The notes: generated by a model not told the origin, from the letters alone. DNA of 64,000 nucleotides from JAEUHM01 sp964538625 (GCA_964538625.1 CAZIGH010000028.1:3030-67029), one strand, 5' to 3'; shown: positions 53,607-63,726, numbered from the stretch's first letter. Translations and numbers: made by a program.

Positions 53607-54081
53607 CCTCCCAAAGGAGCGTCTGAGCTTCTCCCGGCGCGGTTTCTCGCTCATGGAGGTCATCATGGTGCTCGCCGTCATCGCCATGGTGGTGGGCTTG
53701 GCGATCGCCATGTTCGTCATGGCAGATGAAGACAACGGCTTAAAGGGCCCTCCAGAGGACTTGGCCAGGATGACCAAACAGGCCTCACGCAGCGCCGTGG
53801 TGCTCGGCAGGCCGGTCGTCATCGCGTTCGGCAAAGAAGGTTTCACCCTCATCGGCGGAGACGGAGATGCCTCCGTACTGCCAGAGGGCATGAAGGTCAA
53901 ATACCAGCGCTGGAATAGCGGACGCCGCTGGTATGACACGGACAACCTCAACTGGACCTTCTTCCCCAGCGGCATCTGCGACGCACTGCGCTTCCGCTTT
54001 GAGGGCACCAAAGAAGTCACCGAGATAGCCTTCCATCCGCTCACCGGCTCCATCACCGAACAACTGGTACTCGCAAGATGA
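53584..54081 (+). CDS. Minor pseudopilin, GspH-like
   Basis: A 165-aa minor pseudopilin. The processing motif is RRG|FSLMEVIMVLAVIAMVVG; the mature globular part (LARMTKQASRSAVVLGRPVVIAF) has the GspH-type layout. I chose the ATG at 53584, which overlaps gspG by 23 bp; the frame open further upstream is out of family. Its stop overlaps the next gene by 4 bases, so the cluster is translationally coupled. Assigned by position and motif. Confidence 0.8.
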   Translation: MTSGTGSSLPKERLSFSRRGFSLMEVIMVLAVIAMVVGLAIAMFVMADEDNGLKGPPEDLARMTKQASRSAVVLGRPVVIAFGKEGFTLIGGDGDASVLPEGMKVKYQRWNSGRRWYDTDNLNWTFFPSGICDALRFRFEGTKEVTEIAFHPLTGSITEQLVLAR

Positions 54082-54497
54082 AGACTCCCTTCCATCCCTG
54101 TCGAAAGGCCGGCTTCAGCCTGCTTGAGGTCATGCTGGCACTGGCCATCTTCGCCTCCGCCGGGGTCATGCTGGTGGCTACGATCAACGAGATCGGCACC
54201 ATCACCATCCAAGCTCGCACCCTGCGCAATGTGGAGCAGGGCATCGAATCCCTCCTCGACGAGCACAGCAAGGCACCCCAGATGATGGAACTGGAAAAAG
54301 ACATGAAGCCCGGTGCCGACGGCATCGCTTACAAAGTCACCGTGCGCCCGCTGGAAGATCTCAAAAACCAGGACAACCAGATCCTCAACGGACTCTTCAT
54401 CATCAAAGTCCAGGCACGCTGGCAGGAAGACGGACAGAACATGGACATGTCTGCAGAAACCATCCGCTACGCCGGCATGTATCTGCCCGGCCAATGA
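54078..54497 (+). CDS. Minor pseudopilin, GspI-like
   Basis: A 139-aa minor pseudopilin with KAG|FSLLEVMLALAIFASAGVML and a short globular domain. LLEVMLALAIF is typical of GspI. It starts within the last codons of the gspH-like gene (54078-54081 overlap). No gspJ or gspK follows; the next gene is a CxxCH protein. The call as GspI rather than GspH/J is from the motif and order. Confidence 0.78.
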   Translation: MKTPFHPCRKAGFSLLEVMLALAIFASAGVMLVATINEIGTITIQARTLRNVEQGIESLLDEHSKAPQMMELEKDMKPGADGIAYKVTVRPLEDLKNQDNQILNGLFIIKVQARWQEDGQNMDMSAETIRYAGMYLPGQ

Positions 54498-54570
54498 CAC
54501 AGGACTGTCATTCTCTGCCCAAGAATTGCGCTGCAAACAAAATCACCTCACCCGGGAACGTTCCCTGCTC

Positions 54571-55869
54571 ATGCGGACGCCCAGTCCATCCCTAGTTGCT
54601 CTGCTTTCCCTCATCTTGACCTTCCGCCTTTCGGCGGAGAACCAGTATGAGAACCCGCCCGTCAACTACTCAGCCACCAGTCCAAATGACGCCACCACGG
54701 CTCTCGAGGAACGGATCCGCGCTGGGGAAGTGACCCTGCCCCGTGGTGACGGCTGGAAGCTGCTCCATGCCTTGCAGCAGCACTACCAGATACCGGATGC
54801 CTCCCAGGTCATGGTCTTCTCCAAGACCAGCAAGCAGAATGATCTCATCTCCCCAGCCACACCGCGCGTCATCTACTTCAGCGACAACGCCTACCTTGGA
54901 TATGCCGTTGGGGGTTCCATCGAAGTGGCTACTATCGATCCCGTTCTCGGACCGGTCTTCTACCTCATCGACCCAGATACTCCAGCGCGTCGCCCCATGC
55001 GCTTCCAACGGGATCAAAGCTGCCTCTCATGCCATGGCGGGCCGTTTTCGCCCGAAATGCCGGGTATTCTCGTGCGCTCCGTCACGCCAGGACCGCTCGG
55101 TCATCCCATCATGAGCCAAGGCAGCACGGTGGTGGACACCACCACGCCGTTCAAGGACCGCTGGGGCGGCTGGTACGTCACCGGCAACCACGGAAAGGAC
55201 AAACACCGTGGAAACGTGACCGCCGAGGAAAACGGAGAAGCCGTGACCCGGGACGAAGAGCGCGGGCAAAACGTCAGCGACTTGAGTGCCTTCTTCGACA
55301 CGGCCCCCTATTCCAGGAAAACCAGCGACATCGTGGCCCTCATGGTGCTGGAGCATCAGTCAAGCACGCAGAACATCCTCACCAAGGCCAACCACACCGC
55401 CATGCGGGCCATGCACATGCAGACCAGTCTGCAACGCGAGCTGGGTGAACCTGTGGTGAATGAACCCATGGGCACCGCCGAGCGCATGATCCAACACGCC
55501 GTGGAAGACGTGCTGGATGCCATCCTTTTCAAAGATGAAGCCGCGCTTCCAGATGGCGGTATCGAAGGGGACCGTGAGTTCCTGGAGGCCTTCACCGCCA
55601 GCGCACCACTTTCAAAAGAGGGCCGCTCACTGAAGGACTTTCAGTTGCTGGACAGGCTCTTCAAATATCGCTGTTCCTACATGGTATATGGCGTCACGTT
55701 TCAGAACTTCATGCCCGTGCTTAAGGTGCGCGTCCTCAAAGCGCTGAGGGACACGCTCACCTCCCCCGCCCCGCCGCCGCGCTACGCCTACCTTACCGAC
55801 AGCGAGCGGAGGAACATTCATCAGATTCTGACGGAGACGCTGAAGGGCTACGGGATGAGTGAGAAGTGA
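54571..55869 (+). CDS. Exported protein with one CxxCH haem site
   Basis: A 432-aa protein with a signal peptide (LVALLSLILTFRLSA). One haem-attachment motif, CLSCHGGPF, is near residue 151, followed by PEMPGILVRSVTPG, then IVALMVLEHQ and TKANHTAMRAMHMQT with several His/Met that could be the second haem ligand. I cannot name the family. The frame is open 258 bp further upstream, but the ATG at 54571 begins the signal peptide. It follows the pseudopilin genes by 73 bp and ends 41 bp before the convergent mega-protein. Confidence 0.75.
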   Translation: MRTPSPSLVALLSLILTFRLSAENQYENPPVNYSATSPNDATTALEERIRAGEVTLPRGDGWKLLHALQQHYQIPDASQVMVFSKTSKQNDLISPATPRVIYFSDNAYLGYAVGGSIEVATIDPVLGPVFYLIDPDTPARRPMRFQRDQSCLSCHGGPFSPEMPGILVRSVTPGPLGHPIMSQGSTVVDTTTPFKDRWGGWYVTGNHGKDKHRGNVTAEENGEAVTRDEERGQNVSDLSAFFDTAPYSRKTSDIVALMVLEHQSSTQNILTKANHTAMRAMHMQTSLQRELGEPVVNEPMGTAERMIQHAVEDVLDAILFKDEAALPDGGIEGDREFLEAFTASAPLSKEGRSLKDFQLLDRLFKYRCSYMVYGVTFQNFMPVLKVRVLKALRDTLTSPAPPPRYAYLTDSERRNIHQILTETLKGYGMSEK

Positions 55870-55910
55870 TAAGGAAGAAGGGAAAAGGGGAAGCTCAAGG
55901 GGCACGCCAT

Positions 55911-58900
55911 TCACTTCTTCGCCAAAGCCTCCAGGTAGTCCAGCAAACTGGCAAACTCCTTCACGGTGAAGTTGTTCATCAGCATAGGTGGCATCATGGA
56001 GGTAGGTAGCTTCTCACGCCGGGCGATGTCCGCCGTCTTGTAAGTGAACTCTTGCGCGGCAATGTTCCGCATCTTGATCTCACTGGCTCCTTCCAGCGTA
56101 ATGAAGCCCATCTGCATAGTACCGTCTTTCAGTGTGACGGTCTCACTGGCAAATCCCTGCGCGATGGTTTTGTTCGGATCAAGGATGGCCTCCGCTAGTT
56201 CCTTGCGTTTGTAGGTCTGCGCGATGTTGCCCAGATACGGCCCCTTGAGCGGCTCAGACTCCCGCACCGTATGGCAGGCCACGCAAGTGGCGCGGGTGAA
56301 TACCATTTCCCCAAGCGCCAAGTTCCCCTTTTCTCGCAGCACGGCATCCAGCGCTTCTTCCGGCTTCAGCGTGGAGAGCTTGGGCGTCTTGTCCTCCACC
56401 TTCTCCAGGCGCATCGACTTTGCGGCGCGTTCAGCTGCGCCTCTCACCTGCTCATCAGGATCGTCCAGTGCCGCAAGCACCTTGGCTGCACTGGCCATGT
56501 GCTTGGTGGCACTGATGGCGTCAACGATGAGCTTGCGATGCTTCGGTTCCGCCCAGCCTTTATCGAGCGCCTTCTGCGAAAGCTCTATGGACTCTGGGCT
56601 GCCGGTCTTGCGGTTCGCGAGATTCAGCAGGGCTGCGTTCGCATACATGGACACTGGCCACTCGAGTTTGTCCGCGATTTGCTCGATGAGCAGGTGATGG
56701 TTTTCGAGTTTCGGCGAGTTCAGGAAGGCGTTGAGTGCGGCTTCGTATTCTTTGCCGGACTCCGGCATCTTCTTGAGAGCGTCCAGCGCTGCAATGGTGG
56801 CCCGCACAGCCCCGGCGCTGTCGGTTTTGGAGAGAGCGGTGATGGCGTGCGAAAGCGCCACTGATCCGACCGATCCGTCTGATCCGATGGACTTCACCAT
56901 CCCCACCAGCAACGGCACTGCCTCCGTCGGGATGTCCTCTTCCTCCGCGAGCTGCGCTGCCAAATCAGGCAGCACTTTAGGGTCCTCCTTTGCTAGCGCT
57001 AGGATGCGCTGCTGCGCCTCATTGAACTTGATCCGGTTGCGGTTCATCTCTTTCACCAGGAAGGCGGCTTCTTCCTGCGACGCCCTCGCCAGCGCATCCT
57101 TCAGTGCGACCGCGATCTTCGGCGTCTCGCTCCATGCCTCTGGCTGGTAATACGGCCCCCGTGTGTCCGGCCGCGTGCCCCACGAGTCGCCCTTCCACTC
57201 GCCTTCCTTGAAATGGAGACGGCACAGTGCCGCGAGGATGCCCTGGCGCAAGGCGGGATCGGTGGCCTTGCCGAGACGCTCGATGAGGCCCGCGACGACA
57301 TCCGGTTCGTGCATCATAGCCAGAGAACGCAGAAGGCGTGTGCGCTCACTGCTTGCTTCATCGAGCGCCGCAAATGCTTGTTTGCTGAGATGGCGAGCGG
57401 ACACCGCGCGAATGGCTGTGAGCGAGATGACCTCGTCAGCGTGAGCAATGGCAGCGATGACCTGTTCAACGGAGCCGCCAGTCCTGAGTGAGGCCACCAG
57501 ATTGCGTTCAGCAATTCGATAATCACCAACCTTGCGCTGATAGACTTCTGCCAGCTTGCTGCCACGACGCAGTAGTTCACGCTGGGCTTCGATGCGGCGA
57601 CGATAGCTATGCGGCTGGGTGAGGTCGAGCACCTTAACCAACTCATCATCCTTCGCTTTGGCAAAATCCGGCAGCGGCTCCGCTTTGAAGCCCTTCGGCT
57701 TCACCTGCACGATGTAACCGACATCTGGCCCCTCCCAGTTGAAGGTAGCCCCCTTCCAGCTGGCGCAATAGACGCGACTCATGGCATCGACATCGGCGTC
57801 GGTGGGGCGGGTCATTTGGATGAAGGGTTCCGGCTTGCGGGTCTCTTCAAACGTCGCGCCCTTGGGCTTCAACTGATGATGATACAACGCGCCAGTGCCC
57901 CAGTCGGCGGTGAAGGGTGCGTTGTTCCATTCTCCGAAGCCGGGCTCGTCGATGTAAACCGCACCGCATCCGCTGCCGCCGCCGTAGTCGGCGATGGGTT
58001 GGATGCACTCGTCGTTGAAGTTCTTGTAGAGGCGCGGGTAGCCATGGTCGTCGAGGCCGGTGAAGTGATGGAAGCGCACATTCCAGCCGCCACCGTCGTT
58101 CGTATTGTCCCGGGCGAACAAGTCCATGAGCGGACTGATGGCGACCTCCAGGATGTTGCGCGTACCGGTGGAGTAGATTTCCAGTCCGGTGCCATCGGGC
58201 CGCAAACGCACCACACCACCGCCGCGCATTTGCAGGCTGCGGCCATCGGTGCCTACCGCCTTCATGAAACCGAAGTCACCCACGGCCACATAAAGCCAGC
58301 CGTCGATCCCGAGACTGAGGCCGTTCGTGGTGTGGTCGGCGGGGCGGTCTTTGAATCCGAAGGCGATGTCTTTGATGAGGATGTTTTGTTTCTCAGCCAC
58401 GCCATCGCCATCGGCATCAATGAACTCGCTGAGATGCGGCGGATGCACGAGAAAGAGGCGGTCGTGATCCCAGACCAAGCCACGCGGGCTGTCCACCTCG
58501 CAGAAGACTTTCGTTTCATCGGCCCGGCCATCGCCATCGAGATCACGCAAACGAATGACGCGTCCACGCTTCGGGTTGCGCCCCAGCGAGCCGTTCCCAT
58601 CCGAGGAAACATAAAGCGTGCCGTCTGGCGCAGCGGCGACGAAGACCGGGTAGTTCGCTGCGGCGCTGTTGGCGAAAAGCGTGACCTCAAAACCTTCTGG
58701 GACCTTCACGTCCTTTAGAATGGCAGCCTCCTGCTCGGGCGTGAGTTTGACGATCTTTGGCGGGACATTGCCGCTCTTTGAGTAATCCGAGTTATCCGAC
58801 GGATCAGCCTGCTGAACGAGCGTCAGCCCTGTCAACTTCACTTCACGAATGCTTGCCCAACCGCCCTGGTTCGTGCCCAGGCAGGTGATGACCAACTTCT

Positions 58901-60011
58901 TTGCCTGTTTCACCTCCATGCTGTGCTGGTTCTCTGTAGTCTCGGCCATGATCTGCTTTCCATCCACCTCCACCGTGTGGCGGTAGGCGTTGTTTTTGCT
59001 TTCCCAGATGATCTCGATGCCGGTGAGATCCTGCGGCTTTGCAAACTCAAGCGTCAGGGACTGCGGCTTGGAGCCATCAGCGGCGCACCAGCGGGTGCTC
59101 TCGTCACCATCCACCGCCTTCCATGCGTAGTTCCCCTTGCCGGTCTCTTCACTGCTGGCAGTGGCCTTGACGGGCAGTCCGTCTTTTGGTGCAGGAGGTG
59201 ACTGGGGGGGCTGCACCGGTTTGGCAGCGATCTGCGTCACCTGGTTCTGGCCTTTGAACGGCGTCAGATACGCAGGAGTAAGCCTGTCGCAGGCCCAGAG
59301 CAGTCCGCGTGTGACGAGGTCCAGATAGCGTGCGTCCGCCACGGTGTCGGTATTGTGGCCCAGACTGGTGCTGAAGCTGCGTGCGCCGGCCTTCTCATTG
59401 GTCCAGGCCACAATGGCTTCCACCGCCTTCCCCTTGACCATCTGCCGTCCCATGGCGAGCGGGTGCGCATCGAAGATGTTTACGTTGTTATAGAGTTCTT
59501 CCTTGATCGTGGTCCAGTCCGCAAGCGGCTGAGTAATGGGGTGCTGCTTATCCACAAAGGAAATCTCAATCGGCTCCTGCGGCCCGTGGGAGTTCGACTG
59601 TAGCCCCAGGTGGCGGAACCAGCGGTCCTCTCCGGTGCGGAAGCTGTGCATGGCACAGTGCAGATGAACTGCCGGTACCGTCTGGTGCACGGCCAGGATG
59701 CGGCTGAGCGTTTCCTTGTCATTCATGCTCGCTGCGCACTCGTCGTGAATGATCACGTCGTACCCTTTCGCCCAGTCCGCACGCTCGTAAAGCGGCAGAG
59801 GCGGATTGGTGGATTTGTCATCCGTCCAAATCACGTCCACCTGCACATTCGCCCGGGCCTGAATGCCAGACGCCAGCACCTCATGCTGCTTCCCGTAGTC
59901 GTGGCAACAACCACCCGCGACGAGGAGTGCCTTCAAAGGCTGGTCGGCGAGCGAGGGTTGTGAGAGGAGCAGCGAAAGGGACAAAAAACGGCGAACAAAA
60001 CGGTGATGCAT
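55911..60011 (-). CDS. ThuA, discoidin, propeller, HEAT and cytochrome mega-protein
   Basis: A 1366-aa exported protein of PVC type. After a signal peptide (FLSLSLLLSQPSLA) come a ThuA-like domain at about residues 25-250 (ALLVAGGCCHDYG, AVHLHCAMHSF), a discoidin (F5/8C-like) domain at about 270-390, a sugar-dehydrogenase-like propeller at about 400-770 (RLRDLDGDGRADETK, DWGTGALYHHQL), HEAT-like repeats at about 820-1190 and a C-terminal cytochrome domain with CVACH at about 1243 and the PVC haem-binding tail (LDPNKTIAQGFASETV). It likely acts in periplasmic sugar or glycan oxidation. The start is the ATG at 60011; 60047 would precede the leader. Confidence 0.88.
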   Translation of the reverse strand: MHHRFVRRFLSLSLLLSQPSLADQPLKALLVAGGCCHDYGKQHEVLASGIQARANVQVDVIWTDDKSTNPPLPLYERADWAKGYDVIIHDECAASMNDKETLSRILAVHQTVPAVHLHCAMHSFRTGEDRWFRHLGLQSNSHGPQEPIEISFVDKQHPITQPLADWTTIKEELYNNVNIFDAHPLAMGRQMVKGKAVEAIVAWTNEKAGARSFSTSLGHNTDTVADARYLDLVTRGLLWACDRLTPAYLTPFKGQNQVTQIAAKPVQPPQSPPAPKDGLPVKATASSEETGKGNYAWKAVDGDESTRWCAADGSKPQSLTLEFAKPQDLTGIEIIWESKNNAYRHTVEVDGKQIMAETTENQHSMEVKQAKKLVITCLGTNQGGWASIREVKLTGLTLVQQADPSDNSDYSKSGNVPPKIVKLTPEQEAAILKDVKVPEGFEVTLFANSAAANYPVFVAAAPDGTLYVSSDGNGSLGRNPKRGRVIRLRDLDGDGRADETKVFCEVDSPRGLVWDHDRLFLVHPPHLSEFIDADGDGVAEKQNILIKDIAFGFKDRPADHTTNGLSLGIDGWLYVAVGDFGFMKAVGTDGRSLQMRGGGVVRLRPDGTGLEIYSTGTRNILEVAISPLMDLFARDNTNDGGGWNVRFHHFTGLDDHGYPRLYKNFNDECIQPIADYGGGSGCGAVYIDEPGFGEWNNAPFTADWGTGALYHHQLKPKGATFEETRKPEPFIQMTRPTDADVDAMSRVYCASWKGATFNWEGPDVGYIVQVKPKGFKAEPLPDFAKAKDDELVKVLDLTQPHSYRRRIEAQRELLRRGSKLAEVYQRKVGDYRIAERNLVASLRTGGSVEQVIAAIAHADEVISLTAIRAVSARHLSKQAFAALDEASSERTRLLRSLAMMHEPDVVAGLIERLGKATDPALRQGILAALCRLHFKEGEWKGDSWGTRPDTRGPYYQPEAWSETPKIAVALKDALARASQEEAAFLVKEMNRNRIKFNEAQQRILALAKEDPKVLPDLAAQLAEEEDIPTEAVPLLVGMVKSIGSDGSVGSVALSHAITALSKTDSAGAVRATIAALDALKKMPESGKEYEAALNAFLNSPKLENHHLLIEQIADKLEWPVSMYANAALLNLANRKTGSPESIELSQKALDKGWAEPKHRKLIVDAISATKHMASAAKVLAALDDPDEQVRGAAERAAKSMRLEKVEDKTPKLSTLKPEEALDAVLREKGNLALGEMVFTRATCVACHTVRESEPLKGPYLGNIAQTYKRKELAEAILDPNKTIAQGFASETVTLKDGTMQMGFITLEGASEIKMRNIAAQEFTYKTADIARREKLPTSMMPPMLMNNFTVKEFASLLDYLEALAKK

Positions 60012-60151
60012 GGCAAAAGACGGGGCCATCTTTACGCCCGAGGACACGACTGCCTACCCAAAAACGCGGGATCAGGGCGGGAGCAGGAAAAAATTGCCCG
60101 CCCATCATCGGCGTTGAACCGCAACGAATATTCTGGTAGTGTTGACATTCA

Positions 60152-62833
60152 ATGTCCGAGCGCATCCCATCCTCTCGTTCCAGTCTCATCCCATCTCGCG
60201 CCTCCGCCTCCCGTTCGCAGCCAAAGGTGATGGGGCCACCCGCTGAACAGGTGACCTCTGTGCGCGGCGGGCGGCCACGGAGCACTCAGGAGCCGGACCG
60301 GGCAGTCAGTGACGTGCAAGGCTTCCTGTTCATCGTAGCCGGAGTCATTTATCTCCTTGCGTTGTTCTCCTTTGACCCCAAAGACCTGCCTACGTGGGCC
60401 TATCTGAACCCCACCGATACCCAAAACGTAGAACCCGTGAACTTCATTGGCCGCACGGGAGCCATGGGATCCTTTTACTCCCTAGTGCTGATGGGAATGG
60501 CCACCTTTCTGGTACCCCTTAGCCTCGTCTGGTTCGGCGTGAGCAAGATCGTCTCCCGTGCGACCATCTCCGGGCGCTCATGGCTCGGGGTGGCCCTCAT
60601 GGTTCTCACCGGAGCGGCCCTTCTCGACCTCACCGGCATGAACTTTGGCCGGGACGACATCACCCCGCTGGGTGGTGGTGGGGCCTTGGGGCGCTTGCTT
60701 GGGGGAGTCGTTTTCTACAATCTCATGGGTCAAGTAGGGTCCGTGCTCGTCCTGGGCACCCTTTATTGTGTGGGGCTCATCTTCACCACCGGGCTTCATC
60801 CGCTTGATGTATTGGCAGACACGCGGGCGAACCTGCCCGGCACCCTTGCCAGCCTCCGCACTTGGTGGCTGGAACGCAAGGGTGAACCTCTGGAGGAAGC
60901 AGAACCTGCCGCACCCATCGCCACCCGAAAGACGCGCTCCAAAGCCACCCCTTCCTCCGTGGGAGCCTCCACCGCCACCACGCCGCCGAGTGCAGAGAAG
61001 TTCGAGGAACAGGCCCTGGGCCTTGAGTTCCCCATCCCGGAGCCGAAGATCATCGACTCGTCCGCGCCCAAACTGCCCGAACCCCAGAGCGACAAGCCGC
61101 CGCTCTCCGAAGTCTGGGCCAGGAAGCGAGCACAAAAGATCGAGCAGACAGGGCCCGCCCCCATGGGCAGCCTCACGGAGCGTTACAAAGACTACACTTT
61201 GCCCTCCATGGACTTGCTCTCCTGGCCAGACCCCAGTGTGGCCACTCCAGCAGATCCCGCTGAACTTCGTGAGATGCAGGACACCATCGTCCGCACGCTT
61301 GCCAGCTTCGGCATCAGCGTGAGCAAAGGGGACATCACCCGCGGGCCGGCCATCACCCGCTACGAAGTGCGCCCCGTGGACGGGCTTCGCGTAAACCGCA
61401 TTGCACAACTGGATGCCGACATCGCACGCGCTACCAAAGCTGAGCGTATCAACATCCTGGCTCCCATTCCGGGCAAAGACACCGTGGGTATCGAAATCGC
61501 AAACAAGAACAAAGTCGTCGTGCCCATCCGCGAGCTGCTGGAAGACGAGATCTTCCAGAACGGCAAAGCCAAACTGCCTCTCGCCCTGGGCAAGGATGTT
61601 TACGGAAAGGCTATCATCGCCGACCTCGCCGTCATGCCTCACCTCCTCGTCGCCGGTGCCACCGGTAGCGGCAAGTCCGTCTGCATCAACAGCATCATCG
61701 CCAGCCTCCTATGCCGTTTCGCTCCTGACGAGCTCCGCTTCGTCCTCATCGATCCCAAAGTAGTGGAAATGCAGGCCTACGCCAACCTGCCCCACCTCGC
61801 CCTGCCCGTAGTCACCGATCCCAAGAAGGCCCTGCTCGCCCTGCGCTGGGTAGTCAGGGAAATGGAAACGCGCTATCAAATCTTCGCCTCCGAGGGCTGC
61901 CGCAACTTCGATACCTTCAACAACCGCAATCGAAAACGTGCCAGCGAGACCCGCAACCCCGCAGCTCCTGCGCCGGTCAAGACCATCACCGTCGCCGCAC
62001 CCGACCCCACGGAAGACGAGACCGCGCCCGTACGGATGGAAGTGAAAGAGGGTGGCGACCCAGACCTCGTGGACTCCAATGGCGAATGGAATGGTGACGC
62101 ACTGCCGCCAACCCGCCCGCATCGCAGTCAGGAGATGGTCATTCCAGACACCATGCCCTACGTCGTCGTTATCATCGACGAGCTGGCAGACCTCATGCAG
62201 ACCGCCCCCGCAGACATCGAAGGTGCCATCGCCCGCATCACTCAGATGGCACGCGCCGCCGGCATCCATCTCATCATCGCCACGCAGACACCACGCGCTG
62301 AAGTCATCACCGGCGTCATCAAGGCAAACGTCCCCTCCCGCATTGCCTTCCAGGTCGCCTCGGCCATCGACAGCCGAGTCATCCTCGACCGCAAGGGTGC
62401 AGACAAACTCGTGGGCAAGGGCGACATGCTCTACCTGCCACCCGGTACCGCCACCCTCATCCGCTCTCAGGGCGCCTTTGTGACCGATGACGAGCTCCAC
62501 GCCATCATCTCCCACTGCGAGAGCCAGGGCAAACCCGTGTTCGACGACGGTGCCAGTGGTAGTGAAACTTCAGGTCTCGGCGGCGTCGGTTCCTTCTCCT
62601 TCGGTGAGGATGAGGAGGAGGAAGAGGAAGTCAGCAAAGAGGACGAGCGCATCCTGGAGAAGTGCCTGGAAGTCATCCGCCAGGAGAAAAAGTGCTCCAC
62701 CTCCCTGCTCCAGCGCCGACTCGGACTCGGCTACACCCGTGCTGCCCGCATGGTGGACATTCTGGAAGACCGCGGCATCGTCGGCCCCGGAGAAGGTGCA
62801 AAACCGCGCGACATTCTGGTGCGGCTGGATTGA
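60152..62833 (+). CDS. ftsK: DNA translocase FtsK/SpoIIIE
   Basis: An 893-aa DNA pump that acts at the septum in chromosome segregation. Four membrane segments lie at about 55-75, 109-131, 147-163 and 185-211, then a low-complexity linker (about 240-350), the alpha domain, and the motor with Walker A GATGSGKS at 502-509 and Walker B VVIIDELADLM near 670-680. A region between them (about 590-665) is about 35 residues longer than in E. coli FtsK and rich in Pro, Thr and acidic residues. The C-terminal gamma winged helix (CSTSLLQRRLGLGYTRAARM) is present. The start is the ATG at 60152. Confidence 0.94.
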   Translation: MSERIPSSRSSLIPSRASASRSQPKVMGPPAEQVTSVRGGRPRSTQEPDRAVSDVQGFLFIVAGVIYLLALFSFDPKDLPTWAYLNPTDTQNVEPVNFIGRTGAMGSFYSLVLMGMATFLVPLSLVWFGVSKIVSRATISGRSWLGVALMVLTGAALLDLTGMNFGRDDITPLGGGGALGRLLGGVVFYNLMGQVGSVLVLGTLYCVGLIFTTGLHPLDVLADTRANLPGTLASLRTWWLERKGEPLEEAEPAAPIATRKTRSKATPSSVGASTATTPPSAEKFEEQALGLEFPIPEPKIIDSSAPKLPEPQSDKPPLSEVWARKRAQKIEQTGPAPMGSLTERYKDYTLPSMDLLSWPDPSVATPADPAELREMQDTIVRTLASFGISVSKGDITRGPAITRYEVRPVDGLRVNRIAQLDADIARATKAERINILAPIPGKDTVGIEIANKNKVVVPIRELLEDEIFQNGKAKLPLALGKDVYGKAIIADLAVMPHLLVAGATGSGKSVCINSIIASLLCRFAPDELRFVLIDPKVVEMQAYANLPHLALPVVTDPKKALLALRWVVREMETRYQIFASEGCRNFDTFNNRNRKRASETRNPAAPAPVKTITVAAPDPTEDETAPVRMEVKEGGDPDLVDSNGEWNGDALPPTRPHRSQEMVIPDTMPYVVVIIDELADLMQTAPADIEGAIARITQMARAAGIHLIIATQTPRAEVITGVIKANVPSRIAFQVASAIDSRVILDRKGADKLVGKGDMLYLPPGTATLIRSQGAFVTDDELHAIISHCESQGKPVFDDGASGSETSGLGGVGSFSFGEDEEEEEEVSKEDERILEKCLEVIRQEKKCSTSLLQRRLGLGYTRAARMVDILEDRGIVGPGEGAKPRDILVRLD

Positions 62834-62941
62834 GAAAAGGGACCCCCGCAGAAGAGCCGATTCTTTCACTGTCAGACAGAGTGCCAGCGAACGCAGCTGC
62901 CCGCTTCCACCACGCTCACAACCCTTAGAGGACGGAACTCC

Positions 62942-63556
62942 TCACACCATTTCCACCGTGCCTGGTGGATTTTCGGTGCCGAGGAACATGTCCCATTCCT
63001 GAATGCGATGGTGATTGCGAATAAGGGCGGAAGTGGGGATTTCCTTCGGTGCCTTTGGCGGGCGCAACAGCCGCAACCCCACCTCCTCCGGGAGACGGCT
63101 GCCCTTCTTGCTGTTCACCTTTTTGTCAGCCAGCACACAGTTCTCCCAGGAGGTCTTGCCCCCACGTGAGCGCGGGATGATGTGGTCTATGTTCCCCTCG
63201 TTCGGTCGCAGCTTGCGGCCCGTGTATTGGCAGATGCCCCCATCCCGCTCCCAGATGGCCTTGGCGCAGAATTTGGGTCTGCGCTTGGGCACCTTGTCAA
63301 ACCGGGCCAGCACGATCACTGACGGCACCCTGATGCCTCCGCGCACGGTACCGATGGAGTAGTCACCCTCCCGCACAGGTAGAGTGACCCACTCATCCCA
63401 GGTCACAGGACGCATTTCCTCCCCTACCTTGATGTCCAGGGCCGTTGCTGCCCCCGTCACCAGCATGGGAAAAGCCTCCACGGGAGTTTTGACGTCGATG
63501 GCCTGCCAGTGCCTGTTGAGCACCAGGACCAGTGTTTTGTTCAGCATGTCGCTCAC
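62942..63556 (-). CDS. HNH endonuclease-family protein
   Basis: A 204-aa protein whose C-terminal half holds an HNH nuclease: CQYTGRKLRPNEGNIDHIIPRSRGG followed by WENCVLADKKVNSKKG. The first His is in IDHIIPRS and the Asn in WENCV. The N-terminal half (NRHWQAIDVKTPVEAFPML) is typical of the common bacterial HNH family that stands alone. It may be a general nuclease of unknown role; no restriction or phage genes are nearby. The start is GTG 63556 or ATG 63547. Convergent with ftsK (108 bp gap). Confidence 0.85.
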   Translation of the reverse strand: MSDMLNKTLVLVLNRHWQAIDVKTPVEAFPMLVTGAATALDIKVGEEMRPVTWDEWVTLPVREGDYSIGTVRGGIRVPSVIVLARFDKVPKRRPKFCAKAIWERDGGICQYTGRKLRPNEGNIDHIIPRSRGGKTSWENCVLADKKVNSKKGSRLPEEVGLRLLRPPKAPKEIPTSALIRNHHRIQEWDMFLGTENPPGTVEMV

Positions 63557-63726
63557 GCACAGTCCTCCTGATATTGCAGGTCCGGCCCGTTAGTGAGCCT
63601 AGACTGGGAGGGAAGATAGCAAGTCACATCCCGCTGGCAAGTCCCCAGCCGAAGCAATGTGTGACAGTTACGTGGCCTGAAAGCGGCACCTCTTCCAGGC
63701 TCACCCAACTCTTCAACCTCCGCCCG
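63557..63726. other. Upstream region of the HNH gene, no gene seen
   Basis: 170 bp between the HNH start and the tandem repeats. A minus-strand frame (63553-63819) runs into the repeat and is not credible as a gene. It should carry the HNH promoter, but no -35/-10 pair was fixed. Confidence 0.5.
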
